The notes below the pieces were generated by a model. It did no database searches and was not told the origin of the DNA. It saw nothing but the letters and a program-made list of their open reading frames with translations. Positions 14,798 to 22,004 of a stretch of DNA of 64,000 bases are shown piece by piece (positions within the stretch are counted from its first letter, which is position 1; each line of letters opens with the position of its first letter). The position numbers and the translations under genes were made by a program. The stretch covers positions 1-64,000 of the forward strand of contig JAGAIW010000143.1 in assembly GCA_017626305.1 (NCBI GenBank). The letters are read 5' to 3'. Source of the stretch: Clostridia bacterium. GTDB lineage: Bacteria > Bacillota > Clostridia > Christensenellales > Borkfalkiaceae.

Positions 14798-16294
14798 TTA
14801 TTCCATCGGCTTTATCATAGATTCGATAAAGTCGATTTCTTCTTGTGTTAAGCCGTATTTTGCGTATAATTCTTCATCCGTCCAAGGTTTAGAAAAATCT
14901 TGCATAGGAACAAATTGATACACTTTATTTGTTGCGTCTTGCGTTATTTTTGCTAATCCCATCATAAAGTGGAAAAATTTTGTTTGTGTATAAGATAAAG
15001 CATTTTCGGTTGTTGTTTTATCGTCGAACGGACCAATAACAATATAAGTTTCGGTACAAATGGAATTTGGCTCTCCAACAATAGGCTTTATCCAGTCTTC
15101 TTTCATATCACCAGAGCCGATTGCCTTTGGAATATATAGTTTCCATTTGTTGACCCAATCGCTTTTTTGGGGAATTATAAAATCATTGTAAAGATACCCA
15201 ACTTTTTTATTTGCATAAACTTTGATTGTTCCTGTTTTTGAAAAAGATTCGAAGTTTGTTGCTAATCCAAAAGGTTTTCTTGAACTTACAATTTCATTAA
15301 AATAATGGATTGTGCTATTTTGAATTTTTCGTAAAATAGGTATAGATTCGCTATATCTAATAAAGATATTACTATTTTTTTCCAATAAGGGTCTTTCAGT
15401 TGTAGATATAGTTTCAACGCCTTCGTGTCTTGAAATTTGACATAATCCTTGACTATCTCTATCCCATAAGAAATAGCAAACGCCACCTTTAATTTCAACA
15501 CCGCTAAAACAATCGGACGCGTCCACAAAATCGTGAATAATACGTAAGCGGTTGTCGGTAAGCATATCATTTCTAAATTCGTCTAATCCTTTACCGCCTG
15601 CATACCAACGCGCAGGAATAATCATAGAAAGATAACGCGGTTTTAATTTTTTTGCTTGCTGAACAAACAGCTGATAGATAGGCTTTGCGCTTGCGCCATT
15701 CCCACCGTCCGAAAGTTGATACGGGGGATTGCTGATAATTACGTCGAATTTCATATTGAGTATTTCCTTTGCGTCTTTCTTGTGGATAAATTCGTATGCG
15801 TGGGTTTCTAATTCGTCGCCACGGTCGTATTGCTCTTTATTCGCACCGCAGTAAATACATTTTCCACCCACCCAGGTATGGAGCGAACGCTTAAAACGGA
15901 TATTCCCTTCGGCGGTATCAAACTTGCTCACCGAAAAATCGGTGTTCGGGTATTTACTGCAATAGATTCCGCGACGGGAAAGCAAACTCGTGAGTTCGGT
16001 AATTGCTATCCCGAAAAGTTGCTTATGAAAAATATGGTCGATACGTTCCTGCAAATCGGGGAATTGCGGTTCAAGCCCTTTTATCAAGCGTTTTGCAATC
16101 TCGCGCAAGAATACGCCCGTTTTACACGCAGGGTCTAAAAACGTAGTATCGGGGTTTTTGAAAAGCTCCTGCGGTAGCATATCCAACATTTGGTTTACGA
16201 TTTCGGGCGGTGTAAACACTTCGTCGTTGGAAAGGTTGGCAAGACAGCTCAAAACGTCGGGGTTATATACTTTGTTGAATAAATTTTCACTCAT
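14798..16294 (-). CDS. Adenine-N6 DNA methyltransferase with target-recognition region
   Basis: A 498-residue Eco57I-like methylase. Motif I is F-L-D-P-A-C-K-T-G-V-F-L (52-63) and the catalytic N-P-P-Y is at 189-192. K-C-I-Y-C-G around 145-150 with a second polar stretch may bind zinc. After about 300 the sequence turns into a region typical of target recognition and ends P-W-T-D-E-E-L-Y-A-K-Y-G-L-T. It should modify an adenine in the sequence that the helicase protein restricts. Its start overlaps the upstream methylase-like gene by eight bases, so the two are co-translated. Confidence 0.9.
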   Translation of the reverse strand: MSENLFNKVYNPDVLSCLANLSNDEVFTPPEIVNQMLDMLPQELFKNPDTTFLDPACKTGVFLREIAKRLIKGLEPQFPDLQERIDHIFHKQLFGIAITELTSLLSRRGIYCSKYPNTDFSVSKFDTAEGNIRFKRSLHTWVGGKCIYCGANKEQYDRGDELETHAYEFIHKKDAKEILNMKFDVIISNPPYQLSDGGNGASAKPIYQLFVQQAKKLKPRYLSMIIPARWYAGGKGLDEFRNDMLTDNRLRIIHDFVDASDCFSGVEIKGGVCYFLWDRDSQGLCQISRHEGVETISTTERPLLEKNSNIFIRYSESIPILRKIQNSTIHYFNEIVSSRKPFGLATNFESFSKTGTIKVYANKKVGYLYNDFIIPQKSDWVNKWKLYIPKAIGSGDMKEDWIKPIVGEPNSICTETYIVIGPFDDKTTTENALSYTQTKFFHFMMGLAKITQDATNKVYQFVPMQDFSKPWTDEELYAKYGLTQEEIDFIESMIKPME

Positions 16295-16958
16295 TTTCTT
16301 GCACCCTCCGATAGTGGGTTACGTATTTCTTAAGGAATGTTCCTTCGTCGCTTGGTGTATCATCGATTCGCATTTGTTTTTTATCGTCGTTTTGGGCAAG
16401 CAATTCCGCAAAAGTATAATCACTTCGTTGCATTTGATAGCCCGTAATAAACGCCCATTCGGAAAAGACAATCGGTTCGTCCGTGTCGTTGCCGTTTTCG
16501 TCCACGCATTTAAGTGTAAGCGCGTTGCCGCAAACGATATTGCGTTTGAGAATAAAACGCACAGCGTCGCGCGTCTGGTCGCTACATTCTTTCTTGCAAA
16601 CGGCTTTGTATTCCTTATCCCAAATCTTGAACATTCGCTCCCTGCAAGCGATAACGTTGTCAATTAAGATATCCACGCCGTAAATGCTACTTGCCGCAAG
16701 AACGGTGTTTTTTTCATAATCAAGGGAAGATTTCTTGTATTTGCGCTTGACGATTTCAAGTTTACGGGTGAGTATCTCGGCAAGGAAATTTCCGTCGCCA
16801 CACGCAGGCTCTAAAAAACGGCTGTCAATGCGTTCCGTTTCGTCTTTTACAAGGTCGCACATAGCTTTCACTTCGCGTTCGTTGGTAAAAACTTCGCCGT
16901 GGTCGCGCACCCGTTGCCTTGATTTTGTTTGCTTTTTTATCGTTTCTTTAGTGTTCAT
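16287..16958 (-). CDS. Methylase-like companion subunit with SAM motif but no NPPY
   Basis: A 223-residue protein. I start it at ATG 16958; a TTG two codons earlier is possible. It opens with R-D-H-G-E-V-F-T-N-E-R-E-V and carries motif I as F-L-E-P-A-C-G-D-G-N-F-L, followed by I-Y-G-V-D-I as motif II. No NPPY catalytic tetrapeptide is present, so it cannot be a complete adenine methylase. It may be a structural or recognition partner of the next gene, or one half of a split enzyme. First gene of the restriction operon, downstream of a consensus promoter with operators. Confidence 0.75.
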   Translation of the reverse strand: MNTKETIKKQTKSRQRVRDHGEVFTNEREVKAMCDLVKDETERIDSRFLEPACGDGNFLAEILTRKLEIVKRKYKKSSLDYEKNTVLAASSIYGVDILIDNVIACRERMFKIWDKEYKAVCKKECSDQTRDAVRFILKRNIVCGNALTLKCVDENGNDTDEPIVFSEWAFITGYQMQRSDYTFAELLAQNDDKKQMRIDDTPSDEGTFLKKYVTHYRRVQENE

Positions 16959-16974
16959 ATACAATTATCCGATT

Positions 16975-17072
16975 TTCACTATAGTTTATAAATTATAACA
17001 CAATAGTGTGCATTTGTCAACGCTATTGTGTGTATTACGCAAACAATAGTAGGGTAAAATAGTGCTATAGTG
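16975..17072. promoter_or_regulatory. Divergent promoter region with operator half-sites for the controller protein
   Basis: Minus-strand promoter for the methylase genes: TTGACA (17020-17015), 17 bases, TATAAT (16997-16992), both exact. Between and around them lie repeated AATAGTG-type half-sites: CACTATAG (16977-16984), CACAATAGTGTG (16999-17010), CGCTATTGTG (17021-17030), ACAATAGTA (17043-17051), AATAGTG (17058-17064), CTATAGTG (17065-17072). ACACAATAGTG and CGCTATTGTGT form an 11-base inverted repeat spanning the -35 box. This fits control by the divergent HTH gene. Confidence 0.7.
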
Positions 17073-17088
17073 TTCATCGAGGTGGGAT

Positions 17089-17376
17089 ATGGAACGAAAG
17101 GAAATTGGGAATAAAATCAGGAAAATGAGAGAACAACGTGGGTGGGCGCAGCATAAGTTGGCAATCGAATCGGGAGTTTCGCCGAGTTATATTCGGGATT
17201 TGGAAAAAGGATTGAAATGCCCAACAGTTGAATTTTTAGACGCGATATGCTTTGCGTTTGGTATCACCCTTGCCGATTTCTTTACCGAAAAAAGAGAAGA
17301 AACCCTAATAGATAGAGTTTCTTCCCTTACAGAAAAGCAAAAGCACCTTCTGAACGAGTTTTTGAATAGCCTATAA
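17089..17376 (+). CDS. XRE-family regulator, likely controller of the restriction system
   Basis: A 95-residue protein with one Cro/C1-type helix-turn-helix: I-R-K-M-R-E-Q-R-G-W-A-Q-H-K-L-A, then G-V-S-P-S-Y-I-R-D-L-E-K-G recognition helix. The C-terminal third (L-I-D-R-V-S-S-L-T-E-K-Q-K-H-L-L) is helical and could dimerise. Size and position, divergent from the methylase genes and facing operator repeats, match C proteins that time restriction-modification expression. GAGGTGG precedes the ATG. Its own -10/-35 are poor, as expected if it activates itself. A terminator follows. Confidence 0.85.
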   Translation: MERKEIGNKIRKMREQRGWAQHKLAIESGVSPSYIRDLEKGLKCPTVEFLDAICFAFGITLADFFTEKREETLIDRVSSLTEKQKHLLNEFLNSL

Positions 17377-17382
17377 AAGCAA

Positions 17383-17438
17383 AAAACACCTGTCAAAAAT
17401 GCCGAGAAAACGGTAAAATTTTTTGACAGGTGTTTCTT
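17383..17438 (+). terminator. Terminator after the HTH gene
   Basis: AAACACCTGTCAAAAA pairs with TTTTTTGACAGGTGTTT over a 20-base loop; flanking A and T runs make it potentially bidirectional. Confidence 0.75.
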
Positions 17439-17561
17439 TATATTTGATTTCCTGGTGAAAACCCTTATATTTCCTATGATTTTCACTTGTTTGACCTTGG
17501 CGAATATTTTATAATTTTCGCCTGATAGAATCTTCATCCGTGCGAAACGTATTCTTCTATC

Positions 17562-17588
17562 GCCCGCCCGAACGGAGTGAGGGCGGGC
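17562..17588. repeat. GC-rich hairpin in a gene-free stretch
   Basis: GCCCGCCC and GGGCGGGC flank an 11-base loop. It lies in the 280-base gap between the HTH gene and the broken gene at 17664; I see no other feature there beyond AT-rich sequence. Confidence 0.5.
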
Positions 17589-17663
17589 AGGCATTTTTGA
17601 AGTCCCTTGTTTCTATACAAATTGACTTGAAAAATCAAGAGTTTTTTTGGAGAGAAAGTAAAC

Positions 17664-17907
17664 TTGATACAAATTTCGTTGAAATCGGTTGAAGAATTGT
17701 TGGATGTGGACACCTATTTTGATAGGCAATAGGGGTACGTTTACGAGGAAGAAGACGAACAAAACGGGGATACCTGATTTTGTCTTGGATTCGTTGGCAA
17801 GAGCACTATTACCAGCGATACAGAAATATTTTGAAACGGAGGAAGGAAAAAAGGCGTTTGAAAACTGGAAACAAGAACAACTAAATAAAAATCCGCCTAA
17901 GAAGTGA
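17664..17907 (+). pseudogene. Small gene broken by a +1 frameshift
   Basis: From a TTG at 17664, behind GGAG, one frame reads S-L-K-S-V-E-E-L-L-D-V-D-T-Y-F-D and stops at TAG. The +1 frame then continues N-R-G-T-F-T-R-K-K-T-N, I-P-D-F-V-L-D-S-L-A-R-A-L-L-P and F-E-T-E-E-G-K-K-A-F-E-N-W-K to a stop at 17905-17907. Joined near 17720 they would make an intact protein of about 80 residues that resembles small proteins of clostridial mobile elements. Sequencing error, real decay or programmed shift cannot be told apart here. Confidence 0.5.
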
Positions 17908-17955
17908 TAGACGTCAGGTTTGCCGTCATCCTGCTCCAAAACGGCAATATATTTA

Positions 17956-18004
17956 TTTTCTACTCGAAAAACTCTTGACAATAAAAAGTTTTTAGAGTAG
18001 AAAA
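17956..18004. terminator. Inverted repeat, probable bidirectional terminator
   Basis: TTTTCTACTC (17956-17965) pairs with GAGTAGAAAA (17995-18004), extended inward by AAAAACT/AGTTTTT. It separates the broken gene from the Fic gene region. Confidence 0.6.
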
Positions 18005-18114
18005 CGTGCAATAATAAAAAAAGTTGGCAGTACCCTATTGACAAATGAAAAATGCATGATATAATGTCAAAACTCGAAGAAAATGTATAAAAAACTAAAA
18101 TTTTGACAAAAATA

Positions 18115-18168
18115 GTTTACGATATGGTTTACATTATGTTTGACAAAACGTGAAAAAAGGTTTACAAT
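18115..18168 (+). promoter_or_regulatory. Fic gene promoter with GTTTAC direct repeats
   Basis: TTGACA (18140-18145), 17 bases, TACAAT (18163-18168). GTTTAC occurs at 18115, 18127 and 18160, each followed by an AT-rich tetramer; the last overlaps the -10. A second TTGACA/TATAAT pair lies upstream near 18040-18065. The repeats look like an operator. Confidence 0.55.
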
Positions 18169-18199
18169 AATATATACCTTGGTTATAAGGAGATGAAAA

Positions 18200-19441
18200 A
18201 TGGAAAAGAAAGATTATTTGAAGTTAATTTTTGGAACTGAATATTATACGATTGACGATTTTAGATATAATCAGAAATTAGGCTTTTTGTTTTCCAAAGA
18301 TGAAATGGCGCAATTCTTAAAAGAAAAAGATGATTTAATCGAAACAAAGAATGAGCGTTTTGAAGTTTTACCGTTAAAAACTTTTAATTCTAAATATTGT
18401 TTTTATGTAAAAGGGAAATATTTGCTTAATAACTATATTCAGTATTTAACCACTTTTGTTGAAGATCTTAAATTAAATCAGAAGACTCTTTTTGAGAGAA
18501 ATGCCGATGATATTATAATGTCTAGGGCTTTTTCTGAAATAGAAGGTACACTTAACGTGGAAAATGTGCCTACTACTCATAAGAAGGTTAAAGATATTTA
18601 TCAAAAGAAAACTTTAACGGATAAGAATGATATTATCGTTAAAAATATGATAGACGCAATGAAATTTATCGTTAAAGAAAAACCTTCTTTTGATAAAGAG
18701 AATTTATTGAAGCTGTATAATATATTGAGCTTTAATTGTTTGGACGATGAAGATAAGTTAAAAGAAGGCGCTTATTATCGTGATGACTATGTTTCAATAG
18801 GAGGTTTTGAAGGGGCGCCGGATTCCGTTATAGAAGAATGTATGGATTCCTTATTTGCCTTTGTTAATAATCCCGAAAATCTTAAGAAATACGAAGCTTT
18901 ATTACCACATATAAGCCATTATTATATTTTATATATTCATCCTTATTTTGATTATAACGGAAGAACGGCAAGAATGGTGTCTTTTTGGCTCAACTATATA
19001 TTTGATATTAATGATGCGCCTTTATTTATGAGCGAAGCTATTAACGATAATAAAAAGGAATATTATAGAGCCATCACGAACACGAGAAATACGTATAATG
19101 ACTTAACATATTTCTTGGGATATATTTTGGAGACTGCCATTAAATATAGTTTGGTATATAAAAATTTAGAAGAAGTAAAAGAAAAATTATCAAAAACGGG
19201 AGATACCCTTACTTCGACAGAGTGGGGATACCTTAAAAAGATAATTATCCATAATTCGACTGGATATTTTACCTATAAAGATTTCTTTGAATATATCCAT
19301 AGTACTATGACAAAACAGGGTGGGTTAAAAATACTTAATGCTTTTGTGGAGTATAATCTTTTAATCAAAGATATTAACAAGAAAAAAGAAGCTATTTATA
19401 AAGTCAACCCTGAAATTTTAACGTACAAATTCCAAAAATAA
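18200..19441 (+). CDS. Fic-family protein (putative AMP-transferase)
   Basis: A 413-residue protein. The Fic loop reads H-P-Y-F-D-Y-N-G-R-T-A-R with catalytic His247; the usual HPFxxGNGR has Gly where this has Tyr, a variation near the nucleotide pocket. An inhibitory-helix-like A-F-S-E-I-E-G-T lies N-terminal (about residue 113), as in class II Fic proteins that keep themselves inactive. The C-terminus has a winged-helix-like part. Fic enzymes attach AMP or related groups to proteins, and many act as toxins. The AT-rich composition differs from core genes and suggests acquisition. Confidence 0.85.
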   Translation: MEKKDYLKLIFGTEYYTIDDFRYNQKLGFLFSKDEMAQFLKEKDDLIETKNERFEVLPLKTFNSKYCFYVKGKYLLNNYIQYLTTFVEDLKLNQKTLFERNADDIIMSRAFSEIEGTLNVENVPTTHKKVKDIYQKKTLTDKNDIIVKNMIDAMKFIVKEKPSFDKENLLKLYNILSFNCLDDEDKLKEGAYYRDDYVSIGGFEGAPDSVIEECMDSLFAFVNNPENLKKYEALLPHISHYYILYIHPYFDYNGRTARMVSFWLNYIFDINDAPLFMSEAINDNKKEYYRAITNTRNTYNDLTYFLGYILETAIKYSLVYKNLEEVKEKLSKTGDTLTSTEWGYLKKIIIHNSTGYFTYKDFFEYIHSTMTKQGGLKILNAFVEYNLLIKDINKKKEAIYKVNPEILTYKFQK

Positions 19442-19454
19442 TAAAGGGGGCTAA

Positions 19455-19583
19455 ATAACGAATAATGAAATTAACGATAATTATCTAAAATACATTATCA
19501 CGCTTGACGATTTCTTTGTAAAGGATCATAACGGGGGAATAACCATTAATGCGATAGACTTTTTGTTAGGAAAAGAAGTTTGA
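19455..19583 (+). CDS. Possible 42-codon gene with an ATA start
   Basis: After AAGGGGG at 19444-19450 the frame opening ATA-ACG-AAT runs 42 codons to TGA: T-N-N-E-I-N-D-N-Y-L-K-Y-I-I-T-L-D-D-F-F, then G-G-I-T-I-N-A-I-D-F-L-L-G-K. The residue pattern looks coding, yet there is no ATG, GTG or TTG in the right place; an in-frame TAA precedes ATA. Either ATA is used, or an original ATG mutated and the gene is dying. It lies between Fic and the next small gene with normal spacing. Confidence 0.4.
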   Translation: MTNNEINDNYLKYIITLDDFFVKDHNGGITINAIDFLLGKEV

Positions 19584-19620
19584 TGAAAACTTTTATAAAT
19601 AAGAAAAAGGAGGGGAATAA

Positions 19621-19950
19621 ATGTGTTATAAAGAAAAGGTGAAGATTGTAAAAAAATTCTTTTTAGCAATATTGAAGAATCGTGCGGAATCAGAAGATTT
19701 ACAAGAATTAATTGAGAAGGTTGAAACTCTTGAAGAAATTAATGAAATTATAAAAAATAATAATTTGACTCCTTTAGAAAAGGATATCGAATTTGTTAAA
19801 ATAATCGCTAAAGAAAATATAAAGAAAAATCGTTCTATCGGCATGATGTCTAAGATGGCTTTAATTAGTATAATTAACAAAAATCAACCTATAAAGAATA
19901 TCTTTTTTGGGCTTGTGGATTATATGGCTATGAACAACTTGAATAAATAA
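19621..19950 (+). CDS. Helical hypothetical protein in the Fic-recombinase segment
   Basis: A 109-residue Lys/Glu/Ile/Asn-rich protein with AAGGAGGGG upstream. Most of it can form amphipathic helices (V-K-K-F-F-L-A-I-L, D-L-Q-E-L-I-E-K-V-E-T-L-E-E-I); no motif is recognised. Base composition is AT-rich like its neighbours Fic and the 42-codon frame, unlike the core genome. It starts 170 bases after Fic and ends 20 bases before the recombinase. It could be a partner or immunity protein for Fic, but nothing in it shows this. Confidence 0.65.
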   Translation: MCYKEKVKIVKKFFLAILKNRAESEDLQELIEKVETLEEINEIIKNNNLTPLEKDIEFVKIIAKENIKKNRSIGMMSKMALISIINKNQPIKNIFFGLVDYMAMNNLNK

Positions 19951-19970
19951 TTTTTAATGGAGGCTAAACA

Positions 19971-21431
19971 ATGAATGCGGTAATTTACGCACGGTATAGT
20001 TCAGATAACCAACGTGAAGAAAGTATTGAAGGGCAACTCCGTGAATGTATGGAGTTCGCCAACTCTACGGGCGTTACGGTTGTCGGCAATTATATTGACC
20101 GTGCGTTTTCGGCAAAAACGGACAACCGTCCCGAATTTCAAAAGATGATTAAGGACAGTTATAAACATTGCTTCGATATGATTATCGTGTGGAAGCTGGA
20201 CCGTTTTGCTCGCAACCGCTATGACTCCGCGCATTATAAAAATCTTCTGAAAAAGAACGGTGTTAAAGTCGTTTCTGCGAAAGAGTCCATTGCCGAAGGC
20301 TCGGAGGGTATTCTTCTTGAATCGGTTTTAGAAGGTATGGCAGAGTATTATTCCGCTGAACTTTCCGAAAAGATACTTCGCGGTATGACGGAAAACGCGT
20401 TAAAGGGAAAAATGAACGACGGGCAAAGTCCGTTCGGGTATTTCGTCGATGAAGATAGAAAATTGCAAATAGACCCCAAAACAGCCCCTATCGTGCAAGA
20501 TATTTTCACGATGTATGCGGACGGCAAACGAATGCAAGAGATTGTGGACTGGCTGAAAGCAAAAAATATCTGCACGCAAAAAGGTAAACCGATGCGCGTC
20601 AACGTCATACAGTATATGCTCTCCAACCGCAAGTACATAGGCGAGTACAAATATCGCAACGTCGCAATTCCCGACGGAATTCCTGCTATCATTTCACAGG
20701 AACTGTTCCAACGTGTACAAGACCGAATGGTAAAAAACAAAAAAGCTCCTGCTCGGCACAAAGCAGAAGATGATTATTTGTTGACAACCAAACTCTTTTG
20801 CGGGAAATGCGGAGCATATATGGTTGGCGAAAGCGGTAGGAGTTGTCAAAAGAACGTTTATCGATATTATAAATGTATCACGGCAAAGCAAAAGAAATCG
20901 TGTGATAAAAAGCCCGTTCGTAAAGAATGGATAGAGCAGGTATGCGTTGAAAAGGCGTTAAAGGTCTTAAACGACGATGCGTTGTTGGACGTTTTGACGG
21001 ATAGAATTTATGAATTGCAGGCGGAAGAAAATCCCCGTTTGCCCTATCTAAAAGAACAACTTTCCGACGTGGAAAAGAAAATCACGAATATTCTTTCCGC
21101 TATCGAGCAGGGAGCATTTTCAGAAGCAATCAACGAAAGATTATCTTCGCTTGAAAAATCCAAGAAAGATATTGAAACAGCAATTATTCAAGAGCAAATC
21201 AAACGCCCGTTCTTAACAAAAGAACAAATCCGTTTTGGGATAGAGAAATTCAAGACGTTGGATATTGACACGCAGGACGGCAGGCAACGTTTGATTGACG
21301 GTTTTATCAATGCGGTTTACTTGTATGACGATAAAATAACGATTATTTTCAACTATAAAGATAGCACCACGACGGTGTCGATTGACGAGTACAAAAGTTC
21401 GGATAATAAAACAAAAACTGCTCCAAAATAA
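19971..21431 (+). CDS. Large serine recombinase
   Basis: A 486-residue site-specific recombinase. The N-terminal resolvase domain has Y-A-R-Y-S-S-D-N-Q with the nucleophilic Ser and the V-W-K-L-D-R-F-A-R-N-R motif. A recombinase domain (about 150-260), a zinc ribbon (F-C-G-K-C-G-A-Y-M and later C-I-T-A-K-Q-K-K-S-C), and a coiled-coil region (360-420) follow. Such enzymes integrate and excise phages and integrative elements. RBS GGAGG precedes ATG. It sits at the right edge of the accessory segment with a terminator directly downstream. No phage structural genes are near, so this may be a remnant element. Confidence 0.95.
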   Translation: MNAVIYARYSSDNQREESIEGQLRECMEFANSTGVTVVGNYIDRAFSAKTDNRPEFQKMIKDSYKHCFDMIIVWKLDRFARNRYDSAHYKNLLKKNGVKVVSAKESIAEGSEGILLESVLEGMAEYYSAELSEKILRGMTENALKGKMNDGQSPFGYFVDEDRKLQIDPKTAPIVQDIFTMYADGKRMQEIVDWLKAKNICTQKGKPMRVNVIQYMLSNRKYIGEYKYRNVAIPDGIPAIISQELFQRVQDRMVKNKKAPARHKAEDDYLLTTKLFCGKCGAYMVGESGRSCQKNVYRYYKCITAKQKKSCDKKPVRKEWIEQVCVEKALKVLNDDALLDVLTDRIYELQAEENPRLPYLKEQLSDVEKKITNILSAIEQGAFSEAINERLSSLEKSKKDIETAIIQEQIKRPFLTKEQIRFGIEKFKTLDIDTQDGRQRLIDGFINAVYLYDDKITIIFNYKDSTTTVSIDEYKSSDNKTKTAPK

Positions 21432-21465
21432 AAGTAGGACGTCTTGTGCGTCCTACTTTTATTTT
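21429..21465 (+). terminator. Terminator after the recombinase gene
   Basis: AAAAGTAGGAC pairs with GTCCTACTTTT around a short loop, then ATTTT. Confidence 0.85.
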
Positions 21466-21600
21466 GGCATAGATAATGAGAGAGAGTCGAACTCCAAGGG
21501 TGAATTTTGCGTATAAAAAACGGTTGATAATCGTTTTTAGCAAAATTAGCCGAGCAATTTGTAATTGCGAAGGCGGTGGTTTTCCATAGGAAAAGCACGG
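21466..21600. other. Gene-free stretch after the recombinase
   Basis: No coding frame with a ribosome site. It holds the hairpin AAAAACGGTT-GAT-AATCGTTTTT (21516-21538), whose left arm matches the head of the inverted-repeat elements at 36301 and 50402, and a 13-base inverted match to the tRNA-Gly T arm (21482-21494). Confidence 0.5.
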
Positions 21601-21722
21601 ACTCTCGTTTCTCGCGCAAAGTGCGGTTTTCTTTGCGCTCGGTCACCGCGCGGACGGGGCATATGTCCGCGCTCATCTCGCCCCTAAAAAGCGTTATCAA
21701 CGCTTTTCTTTACGGGTAGCTC
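21601..21722. repeat. Structured intergenic repeat, copy 1
   Basis: About 120 bases similar to 36391-36510. It can fold into three hairpins: CGCAAAG/CTTTGCG (about 21614-21638), GCGCGGAC/GTCCGCGC (about 21648-21672), and AAAAGCGTT-ATC-AACGCTTTT (about 21687-21707), the last inside outer CGCCCC/GGG flanks. The paired position that differs from copy 2 changes on both arms. It may be the surviving right part of a longer element beginning at 21516. Confidence 0.65.
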
Positions 21723-21765
21723 GTCCTGCTCCATAATTGGTGATATCATCTACTGCACCAAGCCT

Positions 21766-21790
21766 AACCCCCCGAGTTTATCGGGGGTTT
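21766..21790. terminator. Hairpin, possible terminator
   Basis: AACCCCCCGA pairs with TCGGGGGTT; the T run is short, so termination is uncertain. Between here and the AraC gene at 22005 I see only AT-rich sequence. Confidence 0.5.
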
Positions 21791-22004
21791 AGCATTTGAG
21801 TAGGGCTGGATTTTAGTGTCAAGATTTACTACTGCAAAACTGCGTTTTTCCCAAACTAACATGACACGAACTCCCCAAACAAAATAAAATATAAAAATTC
21901 ATTTTTTTCAAACATAGAAGAATGCTTGAATTCATTTTTTTCATTATGCTATAATCGAACTATAAACATATGGAAGAACGAAAAAAGAAGCATGAGAAAG
22001 ATTA

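Noticed and set aside
18040-18168. A short CRISPR-like array in the GTTTAC repeats before Fic
   Set aside because: Repeat units are only six bases with unequal spacing of 12 and 33, no spacers of constant length, and no cas genes are near. No CRISPR array was seen anywhere in the window.
19971-21431. A complete prophage around the serine recombinase
   Set aside because: No capsid, terminase, portal, tail, lysis or replication genes lie in the window; only small genes, Fic and restriction genes accompany it.
21482-21494. A 13-base inverted match to the tRNA-Gly T arm, suggesting a second tRNA fragment or attachment site
   Set aside because: T-arm sequence is shared by many tRNAs, the orientation is opposite to that expected of an attachment repeat at the tRNA 3' end, and no acceptor or anticodon stem accompanies it.
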